Source: Strix aluco (Eukaryota > Chordata > Aves > Strigiformes > Strigidae). Taken from it: a stretch of DNA of 64,000 nt. Of this stretch, positions 38,892 to 52,200 are shown one piece after another. The DNA is taken from contig NC_133971.1 in the NCBI RefSeq assembly GCF_031877795.1, forward strand, positions 16,950,825 to 17,014,824, read 5' to 3'. Positions within the stretch are counted from its first letter, which is position 1. Each line of letters starts with the position of its first letter. The notes under the pieces were generated by a model. That model made no database searches and was not told the origin of the DNA. It was given only the letters and a program-made list of their open reading frames with translations. A program made the position numbers and the translations under genes.

Positions 38892-39475
38892 TGTTGTAAA
38901 AAAGAGAAAAAAATTAGCAAAAGACAAACCCCAATGTTTCTCATGTGATCCGCAGCTCAGAATTTTAAGTTTTGTTTCGTAACGAGCATTACTATTGCTA
39001 TAAACATCCATGGTTGCATAGTTCTAGGATAGAATTACTGTTAAGATTTATGACCAACAGAATGCTGATATGAAACGATGCTGTGGAAAATTCCTATTTT
39101 TGTGTCCTTTAGGTGAATTTAGCTGATTATAATATGAAAACCAACTTCTATAACTTGTTACCTCTTCATGAAGCCCCTAACTCTTTGAGCACCGTACATT
39201 AATAGGTAGATACTGTAACTTTAAACAAAAGAGAAGCATAAAACTAGCCAATGGATGATACTGTGATAAAATACTAACCAATAGTTATGTATAGAGGCGT
39301 GTGCTTGTGTGTTCAGCATCAAATAAACATGGTGTGTGTTTGTAACTCGGTGTGCTGGCCACTTGGAATGCCCAGCACCCTTTTCTGTGCAGGACTGTAA
39401 CAAATACAAGTATCTCAACTCTGTGTTAATTGTCTCTTTGCAGACGGGGTGAAGAACCCTGTTTTGGGGACAACA
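38892..39475 (+). mobile_element. Solo LTR between SERF1 and BDP1 promoters
   Basis: A 584-bp segment with TGTTGT...ACAACA inverted termini and an AATAAA at 39322-39327 near the 3' end. The layout is that of an LTR in plus orientation. No clear flanking duplication was found. It lies in the 1.64 kb between the divergent SERF1 and BDP1 start codons, pointing toward BDP1. Confidence 0.65.
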
Positions 39476-39589
39476 GGAGCCTCCCTTGTTTGCTTAAAAT
39501 TGATCATCGTGGGCAAAACTAACGCCTGGCCAGCTGTTTATGAGGTGCCTGAATTAAGGAAAAAAACCCAAATAAAAAGTCTCCCGAGC

Positions 39590-40290
39590 GACTGAGGCAC
39601 CAACCTCCGCCCTCGACGCACACGCTCCACCGCCCCCCGGCTCGCCCCGCCCCTTCCTGCCGCCGCGCGCTGCGGGCCGGTGACATGCCGTGAGGCGGTC
39701 GAGCCCGCCGCCGTACCGGAGCGCGCGCCGCTGGCGCCGGGTTCGCGGGCGGGCGCGCACGTGCCTCTAACGAGCGTCAGGAGCGAGCCGACGGCGCCAT
39801 GTTCCGCCGGGCCCGCCTCAACGTGCGGCCCAACGTGCGGCCCGCGGGCAGGGTCACCGGCGGAGCGACGGACCCGGAGCCTCAGGGCTTGGGCTCCCCG
39901 GCGGCTGTCAGAGCAGGGGCCGCGACGGGAGAGGCGGCCGAGCCGCCGGCGGCCGCGCGGCAGGCCGAGAGGTGAGTCCCAGCGAGGCCCTGCGGCAGCC
40001 CAGGGTGTGGGAAGGGGGGGTGGGCCGTGCCGCGGGGCTCCCCCGGTGGGGTCTTGCATGGACCGCTGCCACCGCCCGGCCGTGTATCCCCGGGAGTGGG
40101 ACGGGCCTGGGGAGGTGGGGGAGCCGCCCCCGCCGCCCTTCGGAAGACCCTGTGAATGTAGTGGTGGCTGGCTCTCCAGTAATGCTTGTTGTCACGGCCT
40201 GTCGCCTCCCGGCTGTCCCTGATACGGGTGGCGGTTGTCTCGTCTTGAAGACCTCCTGAAATAGGTGCTGCGCTGCCCGCCGGTCGGTGC
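39590..40290. promoter_or_regulatory. CpG island promoter of BDP1
   Basis: A strongly CpG-rich block that begins about 210 bases before the BDP1 start codon, covers exon 1 and runs into intron 1. It contains no TATA box close to the ATG. Long open frames on both strands (for example 39538-40409) are products of GC-rich composition. Confidence 0.75.
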
Positions 40291-43200
40291 CGAGTGGCAG
40301 TTGTGTATGTGGTGATCGCGCAGCGACTTCTGGGTGTATGGATTTGCAACCTAAGCAAAACCTGCGTTTCTTTACCGCCGTTGCACTGCAGGTGCTTGAA
40401 ATAATACATAAGTTAAGACTGCAAAGGAGGGGCCTAGTGTGGTCCGATACTCAGTTCTTCTGGCACCGCAGCAGTAGGGAGTTCCAGTTTGCTGTGTACA
40501 GCAAAAATGCTTTGCGCTCCGTAGCTGAATGATTTTGCATTCTTACAGCATTTCCTGTTTTCTATTTACTTCATGCATTAGCGAAGGAGAACTTTCTGGG
40601 TTTTTTTCTTTTTGATTGTTTAATTTTTTAAGTGCTGTTCATTGCAACGGAAATGAATAGTAAGGTTGGTCCTAGGACCAGTCCTTCAGGACCTCCCTGT
40701 TGTGGATTATCCCCGGCTGACCGCTAAACCTCGAACAGCCACTTTCTTGCCCCCCCCCACCCCGCGGTGGGATGGGCAGAGAATCGAAAGGGCAAAAGTG
40801 AGAAAACTCGTGGGTTGAGATAAAGACAGTTAACAGGTAAAGCAAAAGCCACGCACACAAGCAAAGCAAAACCGGGAATTCGTTCACCACTTCCCATCCG
40901 CAGGCAGGTGTTCAGCCATCCCCAGGAAAGCAGGGCTTCGCGCATGTAGTGGTTACTTGGAAAGACAAGCGCCATCACTCTGAATGTCCTCCTTTCTTCC
41001 TTCTTCCCCCAGCTTTTACTGCTGAGCACGACACCAGGTGGTACGGAATATCCCTTTGTCAGCAATAGCTGAAACATGTGTGTGCTGTCTACCTTGTTTT
41101 GGTCACAGATCTGAAACATAGCACCATATGAGCTACTGTAAAGAAAATTAACTCTCTCCCTGCCAAAAGCAGTACAGAGCAGTTCTTCGGGACATTTCCC
41201 CAGTCTGATAATTGCTCTTCAGAACAACATTCTCACTTCTTTTAACTAGTTGTCTTTGCCTCTTGCATGAATACTTTTATTGTTTTAGTTGAAATTTGTC
41301 CTTTATGGCATATTACAATGTCTTCTTACAGTCTTCTCTGTCCTGTGACTAGAAATTCAGGTACCAGACTAGTTGGTGTGGTGTGTCTTTGGTAAACCCA
41401 TGCTGCCTTTTATTCAGCTTGTATCTTACATCCTTTATATTTAAACTTGTTTTGCATTGTGCTGTAAGGATGTCTTTCTTTAAGATTTTATTTATAAAAT
41501 TTGTGTGTTACAGAGATCAGGTTACTGAATCTTTTGTTACCCAATACTTTTTTCTTAAATGAAGATAAAGTTGCTATTTTTTAATTATGTGGTGCTGTTG
41601 CAGATTCAGCAGATTTATTACAGACTTGTATTGGTAATTTAATGGGTGCTTCAGTGTAATCTAGTGTAAACTAGACACCAATGCCTCTGAAAGGAAGAAT
41701 ATTCATGTGGCTTGAAAAATAGGCTTTTGCTATATAAGTAACAAGCTTATAAAATATTTTCCTCAATACACGTGGAAAATATCCAACTGTACGAATCCAC
41801 AAAACCACATCCTGCTGTTTTAAAGAAGTGGAGCAGTTACAAGAAATTTAACACTGTGATGGAAACCATTTGCGTTGAATACAGTGTACAAACCTCTTCA
41901 GTTTGCCAGTGCAGTGAAATGTGTGGGATGTGGCTAGGAACAAGCTTCTTCCAAGGTACAGGTTTGGGAGATGATGCACTTACAAGAAGAGACATGTGGA
42001 ATGCTTGGAGCGCTGTAGTAGATTCCACAGCTCAGCTGGAGGGAGAAGGTAGTAGGAGACTCTTGGGGGAACTTCTAGTCCTGGGAGCAAGTAGAAAAGG
42101 CACAGTTGAGAGTGCTCCCTTCTTGCCCCTGTCACCCTAAATTCCACTGAGTAGCATCTTAAATTTTTTTGGTTGCTTTTGGAGGTGTACAGCAACCAGA
42201 TAGGAGAGAGCAGGCCTAGGAATTTATTGCAGAGTAGGCGGTATTAGTTTCTTGGGGAGCTGTCTCTTTAGATGATGGATTTTAAAGATGGGCCACCTGG
42301 GTGCCTCTGAAGATTCAGGAAGAGTGGATTTGGGGGAAGTCACACAGTTTGATTTGTTTTGTAATTGGTAGAATTGGTGACATACAGCACAGTGTGTTTG
42401 TTGTGTGGTCTGCAAGAAAAGTAAAGGCAGATGGGAAAGTATCTTGCATATTTATCCTTCCAACCTAAGGCATTCCCTCATAGCTGCTCAAACCTGTATC
42501 TGTAGTGTTAGTTGCTTTCCTTTGTTTTGTTTTAAAAATGCTGAGTGGGTTTTGTTGATTATCAGGGAAGTGAAAATTCTCTGAGTGTAAGGTTTATTTT
42601 TTTAAATACAGTTTCTGCTAAGTTCTGTTTAACTGTTCAGAAACCTGGTGTGGCACTGATTAAAAACTCCACAAAACACAGGTATAGGGAAGACAAACAA
42701 AGAATTGCTTTCCACTGTCTTTTGTTGTACAAAAACCACAGGATGTTGAATGGAACTTGCAAGGAAGGACCTCATTCAAAACACACAGACAGGCATCATG
42801 TAGTAAGGCTCCTGAACTCCTTGCTGAGGGATGTTCTGTGTACTAGAAATGTATATGAACTCACAGTGTGGGACAAAATGATTCAGCCATTTAACAGAGG
42901 CTGTTGAATGCTGCAGGTGATGTTTCTCTATTTGCCTGAGTCACAGACAGTAGCTGGAGAGGATTTGGAAAAGTTTCGCTGTATGTTTATGCTCTTCTTA
43001 TATTCCTTCAAAGGCATTTGCTTCTGACTGTTTTTGAAGATGGCTAAGTGAACCACGGGTGTGGTTGTCCTTCTGTACAGACAGAAGGCATAGTTCCAAT
43101 GCAAAATTAAAAAAACTCTTTATGACTCAGTTAAAATTCTGCTGCAGTCTTACTGTGAGCCACAGCCAAGGAGCTAAAGGAGGTGTGTGTAGATTTAGAA

Positions 43201-46200
43201 AGATCACATGGTTGGCAGTTTTGCTTGCACTTTGAAAATTATTTCTGTGTAAGTGATGGAGAAAATACTTAAATAAGAAAGCTTTCCAAGGAAGCTAAAA
43301 GTTGGTGCCTCTGAAAGGCTACTTTTGATGTGTTAAGTGTGAGCAGTAGAAGAACAGCAGCCGCTTTGACTGCTGAAGTTGTTTTGGAGCTCACGGTTTA
43401 CATATCATCTACTTGCAAATGCATAAGAGGAATGTTCAGATTGATTGTAAAACAAAGTCATGAAACTGCTTGTTGCATGTAGCTCTATTAAAATGTTAAT
43501 ATGTCACCTAAGTTATGTGAGTTATTTATTTATAAAGCTTTATTATATTATGGTGTTTGGTATTCTCAGTTGAAAGTAGAGAACCTTCCAAAAAAGGGGA
43601 GGGAAGGGAAGGAACATGTAAGTTTAGTGTTATTGGTCAACTAGCTTGTAACAGTAACATGAATATTAGAAAATAATATACTAGTTCTTACAGCTGATTA
43701 GTTTGAGGAAATACTAGCTATGGGTTGGGTCTAGTTTGGCTTCTTATATATAACTGCATTTTTATAGAACTGTGTTTATACTGATTGACACATAAACATA
43801 TCTTGAAAGTAAGAGTTACAAATCTGTCACTGTAAAGTATTTCAGAATACTCTTTTAAAAATTTTCCAGTGATGACAAGGCTGATAGCTCAAATGATGCT
43901 GGAGAAGCTAGTAAACCTGCAGAGATGCCTATGCAGAGAAGAAAACGAATCTCCACCATGCCTAATCTTGTCAAACCCAGAGCTGGACCTTTATCTGCTC
44001 AGCATTCTGCATCAAAACCACCGAGGCGAGCATCACAGACTCCTGATGGCAGTGCTTCACTTCAGAAGGATTCCTCTCCATCAGAAAAGAGTAATGTTGA
44101 AAGCTCTTCAAAGTCTCCCATGCTGCCTGAAAAGAAAACACCTGTGCCACAGGTGCCACAGTTTTCCCCACTAAAAAAATTGGTGAACAAAGAACAAACT
44201 GTAGGTGTAGCTGCTCAGAAAAATGATGATACTTCGCAGAAGAATGTACCCTCCCCACTCAAGGAGAGACCAACACAGGAAAGATCAGGAACGCAGGAGG
44301 AAAAGCTACCTATGCAACCTGCTCCTGTAAAAGAGAAACAAGCGTGTTCTGACCGTGAAAGGATCCTCAAAGCTCGGAAGTTAAGGGAAATGCTTAAAGA
44401 AGAGTTGAAGAAAGAGCGGATGGTAGGCTTCTGTGTTGAGCAGTGCTGATCTGTGAAGGGCAAAGATGTGTGATTCACCTAACATACATTTTCTCTCTGT
44501 AGTAGTGTTTTCTGATGATCATCAGCTGCTTACTACTAATAGTCTGTGATTATCTTGTAACTCTGTATGGGTTTAGTCTTTTTATAAGCAGTAGAAGCAC
44601 TGTGTTCCCTCATAATACAGATTTCTTGTGAAATTGTGTATGTTTTCATTTGATTGGACCCACAAGCCTTTTTGGCACGATATTACGTTATAGTTAATAT
44701 TCCATTTTTGAAAGTTCCACAGTTGGTAATACAGTGGAGAGGTGTGCTGTAAGAAGCTTGGGATTTGGGGTTTTTCATATTCTTTCAATTTGATCATTGT
44801 CTGAATTCTGTAATTTTGAATAACTTTTCACTTGTGCCAAGTATTGAATTTCTCTGAGAGGGTAAGTCACTTAAGGGTCTGTGGTGTCCTCTCTGACAAA
44901 GGTACACTTTTAAGATAAACTTACTTCAGTTGCTGGGGGCAGGGGAGGGAAATGACAAAATCCCCCGAATGGGGTACTTAGTAAACAAATACTCATTTGT
45001 GTAATATAAAGTACTTTCAGGGTGACTTTAAGGTTGGTTTTTCTTTTCATATGGAAACAGTTGAAACACAGGCCTCCAATAATTGAAGGACATTCTCCAC
45101 TAGATCGTTCTAAAATGACCATGAGAGACTTGATATACTATCTGCCAGAAAACAATCCTATGAAGTAAGTATGACTCTTTCTCTCTCTCCTTAGCTTAAA
45201 TTATTTTTCTTTTTCTACCAATTCAATAACTGTGAAAAGCAGAGTTCTTGAATCTGAAATATCTAACACAGATCCAGTATTGTTGCAATAGTAATGAAAG
45301 CTTCCAGACATTTTCACAGCTGCTCAGTCTTCATACAGAAATGAGAATGGAGATCAGTGTACTTGTTGAAATATAAAAACATGAACTTCTCCCCAGTGTT
45401 GATTTATCTCTGTACAAATGCAGAATAATAGAAATTTATTTTTTTTTTCCTAGTGACTGTTAAATTTCTAGTTATGGCTGCTAGGGATGTTACAACTACC
45501 TGCCAAATCTAGTGGACTACAGGAAGCTAAGCATTCCTCCTTCCTGGGTGCTGAAGCGCAGAACACACTGCAAGACCCATGAGGTTTCTCCATTCCAGCT
45601 CGATGGATGTAGCTGCTACTGTTCCCTTTGCACGTTTTGTCAGTAGCAGGGCTGAGTGAGCATCCCAGAGGTGCACGGATGCAGGGAACACTTACGCAGC
45701 TGGCTGCACAGACTACCACAGACAGAGCAGGGCCTTTTCCTGCAACTACCAAAAAAAATCACATGAACATAAGTACAGCTATCCAAGTCCTGTGCTTCCT
45801 CTCAGTAATGAGTTTTCTGTTATGACCTGACTTGTTAATGTTTGTGTGCTTATGTGTTCTATTTATCACTTTCCTTGTTACCTTTTCTTTTATGTTGAAT
45901 AGTCCTAAGCAAGTAATGAACCAAATGCTCTCAAATTCCCTGTACTCGTACAATGGATTACTGCTTGAAATCATATAAACTTGTCCTTCTTTATACAAAA
46001 AAAGAAGCAAAATTCATTAAGCAGGGGTGGTGGTTCATTTAGACTCAAATCTAGATGTGGTACAAAGAAATGCAAACAAGCTTTGCTTCTTTGTCCACTA
46101 AAAGCAGGTTTTGTGGAATGAAGCAGAAATCTATCTGTACAAACATTCATGTCTAGCTTTTTGTAAAATTCTAGGTCTTCACTGGCAGAAGAAAAAAGAA

Positions 46201-49200
46201 CAGAAAAAAATTCTGCACTGGGTCAAATGAAAGAGTAAGTTTTGGTGATGGAAGTCCTTACGGTTAAAAAGTTTTCTGATATTGGGGAAAAAAACATGTT
46301 TCTGTGGTAATACTAACAGTGTAGGTCTCTTTTTTTTTTTTTCTACTGTTTCAATATCACAGCCCTTACTTATAAAAAATTGTAATTTGGGAGGGGAGAG
46401 CAGTTAAAGAACATTTTGCTTTCAGTATTACGGTTTTGGATTTGTCCATTTTACAATAGAATGAAAAGCAGATTCCAGAGTTTATGTATTGACTAACTTG
46501 CTGGTGGGTTGCATTGCTGTGTGATTCATTAAATCATTGAATATCTGGCATACAGAGCAGCAATTCAAAATGCTAACAAAAGTAATATTTTTGCTTGGTC
46601 TCTTAAAATTGTAGACATGAAGAGAAAAGCACTCCTGATCATGAAGAGGAAGATGAGGAGAAAGAAGCAGAAAATGGGGAGGAGAGTCAGGATGGTCCAC
46701 TTCTAGTTCCTCGTGTGAAAGTAGCAGAAGATGGGTCAATTATTCTGGATGAAGAAAGGTAGCAAAATCTGTGTCTGACTCATGGACAATATATACTACA
46801 TTGCTGCTTAGTTTGTGGATAGAGAACAGTTACTTTGGACAGGGACGAATGTGAGTGTATTTGTGTTGAGAGTTGAGCTATCCTAACTTAGGACAGTGCA
46901 AATGTATGACAAAATATGAGCAGCAGTTACCTGCATCTCAGTAGTGGCAAACTTTCTCTGAGAAATGTTTCTGGGGAAGAAGATAGATGGGAATAGGTCA
47001 TATTTTATTACAGTGAATGAATACTGAATATTTGTCAAACTTGCAAATGTTTTCTATTTAATTAAATTGTTTCTCACAGATACCAGTGTCTGAGGTTATC
47101 TGGTTGTCAGTAGGATTTGCTCCAGCTTTGCATCCTGCATGTTGCTGCTTTATCCAGCTGTCAGTGTTTTCATTAACTTTGCTTAGAATATGGCTTTTTT
47201 AAAAGTATTAGATTATCAAAGTATTGAGTTTTCCGAATGTATTATTAGCATGAGATTTAGGCCAAGGTGTAAGGATAGAGCAGTCCTGGTAAAAGAATGT
47301 GAAAGTATTCTGAAAGGATACAGAGGACTCTTGTGGTTGTGCAAAATAATCTTCTTGAATGTTAAAAAGACAATTTTTTTAAAGGATATTTAATTATGTT
47401 TGTACTGTATTTTATAAAAAGGGAAAAGCAAGTTTAGTTGCACACGCTTAGTAGGATAATGGTTTCTTACTGCATTCTCCCATTAAAATACATATCAATG
47501 TAGTGATTAAGCCTGATTATATAGTACAAACTCTGATTTGTGGCAGGAAAATCTGAATAGCTATCTTATAAACATCTACTATGGGTCTTGTTAGCAATAT
47601 TTTCAGATAAGTCTCTTTGTGTGTTTGGTTTTCCAGTTTAACTGTAGAAGTTCTAAGAACAAAAGGTCCATGTGTTGTAGAAGAAAATGATCCCATCTTT
47701 GAGCGTGGCTCTACAACTACATATTCCAGCTTCAGAAAAAGTTTTTACACGAAACCATGGTCAAATAAAGGTGAGTATATTTTTGGTTTCAAGTTTTGAG
47801 CCTGCAGAAAATTCTGTTTTCTATGTGTGCTTTGTACTCAACAATTTTTATTTCCAGTGGAGTAAATGGATCTACTTATGTGACGTAGTCTCAACCCTCC
47901 AGACTTTTACAACAGGCTGATGTTTACTGTGAAAATTGGCATATTTAAAAAAATCCAGTGTCTTATGATATGTAGGCTGCCTGTGAATTTTTTCTGTCAT
48001 GGAAGTTTAGATACTGTGGAAATGCTAGTCTGCCTTATCAGAAGCATAATTTTGGATTATGATGTCCAGATATTTGAGCCCTATATGGAACAGGTAGCAC
48101 TTCTTAACATCATCTTTACTTGGTTCTTCCAGCATGGGCAGGAATAAATTATTTAAGCCATATATGTGTGGGCTGATTTCAGTGCACGTGGACAGCTGTG
48201 TTTTTATGGGTGGGTGGGTTGGTTTTTTTATTATGCGTGCTGTGAATTACCTCTAGGCTGACAACACTGCACAAGACTTTTTACAATTGGAACTGTTTTT
48301 CTACAACTGTAGATAGAAAAAGTAACTTCAGAATTCACTGTTGTCCTGCTTTTGGCTGGGATAGAGTTAATTTTTCTTAGTAGCTAGAGTGGTGCTGTGA
48401 CTTGGTATGGGAAGAATGCTGATAACACACTGATGTTTTCAGTTGTTGCTGAGACATCAGGGACTCTCCAACTCCCCATGTCCTGTCTGTGCACAGATGT
48501 ACAAGAAGCTGGGGGGGAACACGGCCAGAGCACTGGACCCAAATTGGCCAATGGAATATTTCATATGATGTAACATCATGCTCAGTATATAGAGAGGGGT
48601 CGGCTAGGAAGGAGGGGGTTGTCTCTCGCTTCTGGGATTGCAACTGTGGGATCTTGGTATTTCACAATCGCTAGCCAGGAGTGGGCTGGATATTGGGCCA
48701 CAGATGGTGAGCAGTCGCATTGTGCATTACCCGTTTGTACTTTCTCTTATTGTTACTGCTCTGTTTTTATTTCAATTATGAAACTGTTTTTATGTCAACC
48801 TATGAGTCTCCCTTCACTCCTCCAATTTACCCCCCCAACCCCCGGGCGAGGGAACATGAGAGGGCGGCTGCATGGTGTTTGGTTGCTAGCCGGATTTAAA
48901 CCATGACAACTGCAAACCATGACAACTGCGCTGCTCTTGGAATGCACTCTTTTCCTGTTAACCAGTAATAATGGAGATAGTATTTTTGCACATGCTTTCT
49001 TCTGTTTTCTTTTTGTGGTTGTGTTCATAATAAAAATAAACATTTACAATTTGGAATTGGCTAGCTTTGATTTACTAGCTTTACAAAACATATTTCACAT
49101 TCTGTAGTTTTGTAATAGATTAGACAATTCTTTCTATTAATAGTTTATTCGGCAAATGTTATTAAAGTTACTTAGGTGAAATAACACTCTCACTCCAGCT

Positions 49201-52200
49201 CAGCTGAACTTGCAGCCACAGTATATAGCCTTAAAGTTGTCGATCTCATTGCATTAAGTTTGAAAGGTGTTTTTTAGTTTAGGTAGCCAGAAGGATAGTT
49301 AACTAAGTACTTAAGTGTGTGTATCTTCTTCTATTTATTTTTTTTTCCCTCCAGAAACAGACATGTTCTTTTATGCTATCAGTATGGTAGGAACAGACTT
49401 CTCCTTGATTGGACGGCTGTTTCCTCATAGAGCCAGAGCAGAAATTAAGGTAAAAATTAAAGCACTCAATAAAGCAATTAAACATCTGTTTTCACTCTTC
49501 TCATTTGATATTCCTATGCTTCTTATATTAGTATTGATAATTTTGAAGCTAATTGGCTCTGTAGCAATGCTTCTTTAAATACTTACTACCTCTTGGAAAC
49601 AGGTATCTAAAACATTAATATGCTGTGTTGAATTCTGATCAACATATCTAGTAAATCTAGCATACCTAGACACAGTTTGTTTCCATTTTATTTTAATTGA
49701 AGAATACTGATAAGCATAAGTGAATGTTTGGTGCAGGCCTTTTGTGTTGCCTCTTTCATGGTATCCATCTGGGAGAATCTTTGATATTTCAAACCCTGTT
49801 TAGATTGGAAGTAAGGACAAAGATGTTGAAAATAATAAAAAATGATGACTGGTGATATATACTGGGGACAGATTTTATATTTAAAAATTAATTACAAACT
49901 TGTGTTCTGTGACTGTGCTTGTAAGTTTTAACAGCTTTAGTTTGGAGAAAATTTTGTTACATTGAAGAAGGCTTATCTTGATCTGCAATTTTGAACAATC
50001 TATTTTTGCATTTCTTGCTTGCTGAAAAAGACAAATATACCTTTGCTTTTAGAACAAGTTCAAGCGTGAGGAAAAAGCTAATGGATGGAGGATAGACAAA
50101 GCTTTCAGTAAGTAAAGTAAATGTATACCACCCTACGGGTTATTAAATGGTAGTCTTTTTTAATGGTAATTTTTGTGCTTTGCCTTGCTTGAATTAATTA
50201 TAAGAAAAAGTGTTTGCTCATAGGTGAGTTAAGAAGGGGAATCTTAGGTTTTTATAACAATCATGGTTCACAGTAAAGATTTTTAGGTTTAATTTCTGGC
50301 TTTTCTATGTGTCTGATAAACAAGATTAATGTAATCTTTCCTACATATATGCAGTTGAAGATTATTCTGATTCATGGGAATTTCTAGCACAGTTACTTAT
50401 TGTAAACTGCTTTGTGCATTATTTGAGTAAGCTACGTAAGTCCTAAAGCAGCGTGTTAATAAATTGTTTGATATTATGGTACAATTCATGATTTGTCACT
50501 ACTTAAATTTTCTAAACTGCTACGTACTGTAACCTTTTTACTGTTTGTTTTTCAAAACCAAACTACCATAATCCATATATATATGTCAACTCTAGCCCCT
50601 GCTGAAGTGATACAGACAGTATTTTCAAAAAGAATTCTCTGTTTAAATTTATATAACCATCACTTTTTAATATCGTAATATGTACCACTGATTATTTTAT
50701 GGAGCAGAAACTTGGAAAGTATACCAACTCTGAAGTCTTTCCTATTTCTTTGCTTTAATCTGATAGAAGAAAAGCGTCCCTTTGATCTTGAATTCTTTGC
50801 TCAGCTGCTTGAGAAGGTCTTAGCAGATGAGGAAAAGAAGAAGCAAAAGACTGTTAAAAGCCAGAAGCCAAAGGGAAAGAAGCCATCACAGCCTCAGAAG
50901 AAGCTAAAAGGTACTTCAAAAGAATGCTTGAGATAACATTACAGAGCAGTGGTCAGTAATGTTGCTAGCAGAGGAAAAATCACATAAGGAATATTTTCCT
51001 TCCCTGTTCTGGACAGGACAAGAGGATCCTGGCTTCATAGCATAACTCTTTCAGATGTAGTTTACTGATGTGCAGGATGGTAATAATTGATTATAGCTGG
51101 TTTTCTGAGGTGCATTTTCTCTGGGCAGGAATGTGAGACCACACTGAGATTAGTGCTCTGCCACAGTCTGAAGCACTGATATTCTAAATGGCATATTCTA
51201 ACTTAACAGTTGATAAATATCTCGGTGAGTTGCTAATGAATTCATTTGTAGAATCCTTGGGCCAAGACAATATTTTTGGCAAGCTCTTCTGTGACTTTTT
51301 AATTTAAATTTTTCTTGCATTTAAAACACCTTTTCTCTTAGGGGTTCTGTTTCTCCTTTAATTATAGTTTGACTCCCTAAGTTTGAAGGGTGTGATTCTT
51401 TTCAGGGAGTCTTGTAAAAGTTGTTTTAGTTTTCTGGTCTGTTCAAAATAAAGGGTAAAGGTTATGTTTCATTACTGTTGATTACCATATAGTGTCATCT
51501 TACCTCAGTACCTGTTAAAGGCCTTTCATAGATGTACTTAAGTTAAAAACAGTTCTATTGCTATTGACACAATTTCATAAATTCCTTGCTAATTCTGTGG
51601 GGTTGCTCACTTGGTTGTGTCACAAGGACCCGTTTTCTTTTAAGTGGTATTGTGGAACAAACAAGTGAACAACCTTTTTAAAGGGGATGCTAGCTAGAAA
51701 GCAACATTGCTGTTTAATTCTTAAAATTGACATAGTTTGTGCTTTGCCATAGACTTGATTTCAGATTTCTTTAGGTAAAATGTTCCACCTGTTAGGACTT
51801 ACAGCCACATATAGAAATTCTGTTCATAGACTTTAATGGTAGATTAAAGGTACTTTATGTGTAAAGCAATGTGAGTATGCTTTTCTACTCCTCTTGCATT
51901 TTGGATTTCTTAATTACAGGGGACCAAGTTTGCGGAAGAATAATAAAAAGGCCAAGGAAAGGCTGATTGATGTTCTGCATAAAAACAAGATCAAGACAAA
52001 ATGTCCTGAAAAGGGGAGGGGGGAGAATTTTAGAAACTCATTAAACCCAGAAAAGAACTTGTGAATTATTAGCAAGATAATAATTCAGCTTTCTTATTTA
52101 TATAAGAAGGATGAACTAAAATACACTTACTGATCAAAATTGCTTTTTCATGGCCTACTCTCTGCAACCATTATCACCTCTTTGTGCAGAGATGTAATTC

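Noticed and set aside
39538-40409. Open frames of 173-180 residues on both strands
   Set aside because: CpG-island composition. The only supported coding part is BDP1 exon 1 at 39799-39971.
41772-42907. Open frames of about 120 residues in BDP1 intron 1
   Set aside because: No conserved motif, and they do not fit the BDP1 phase between exons 1 and 2.
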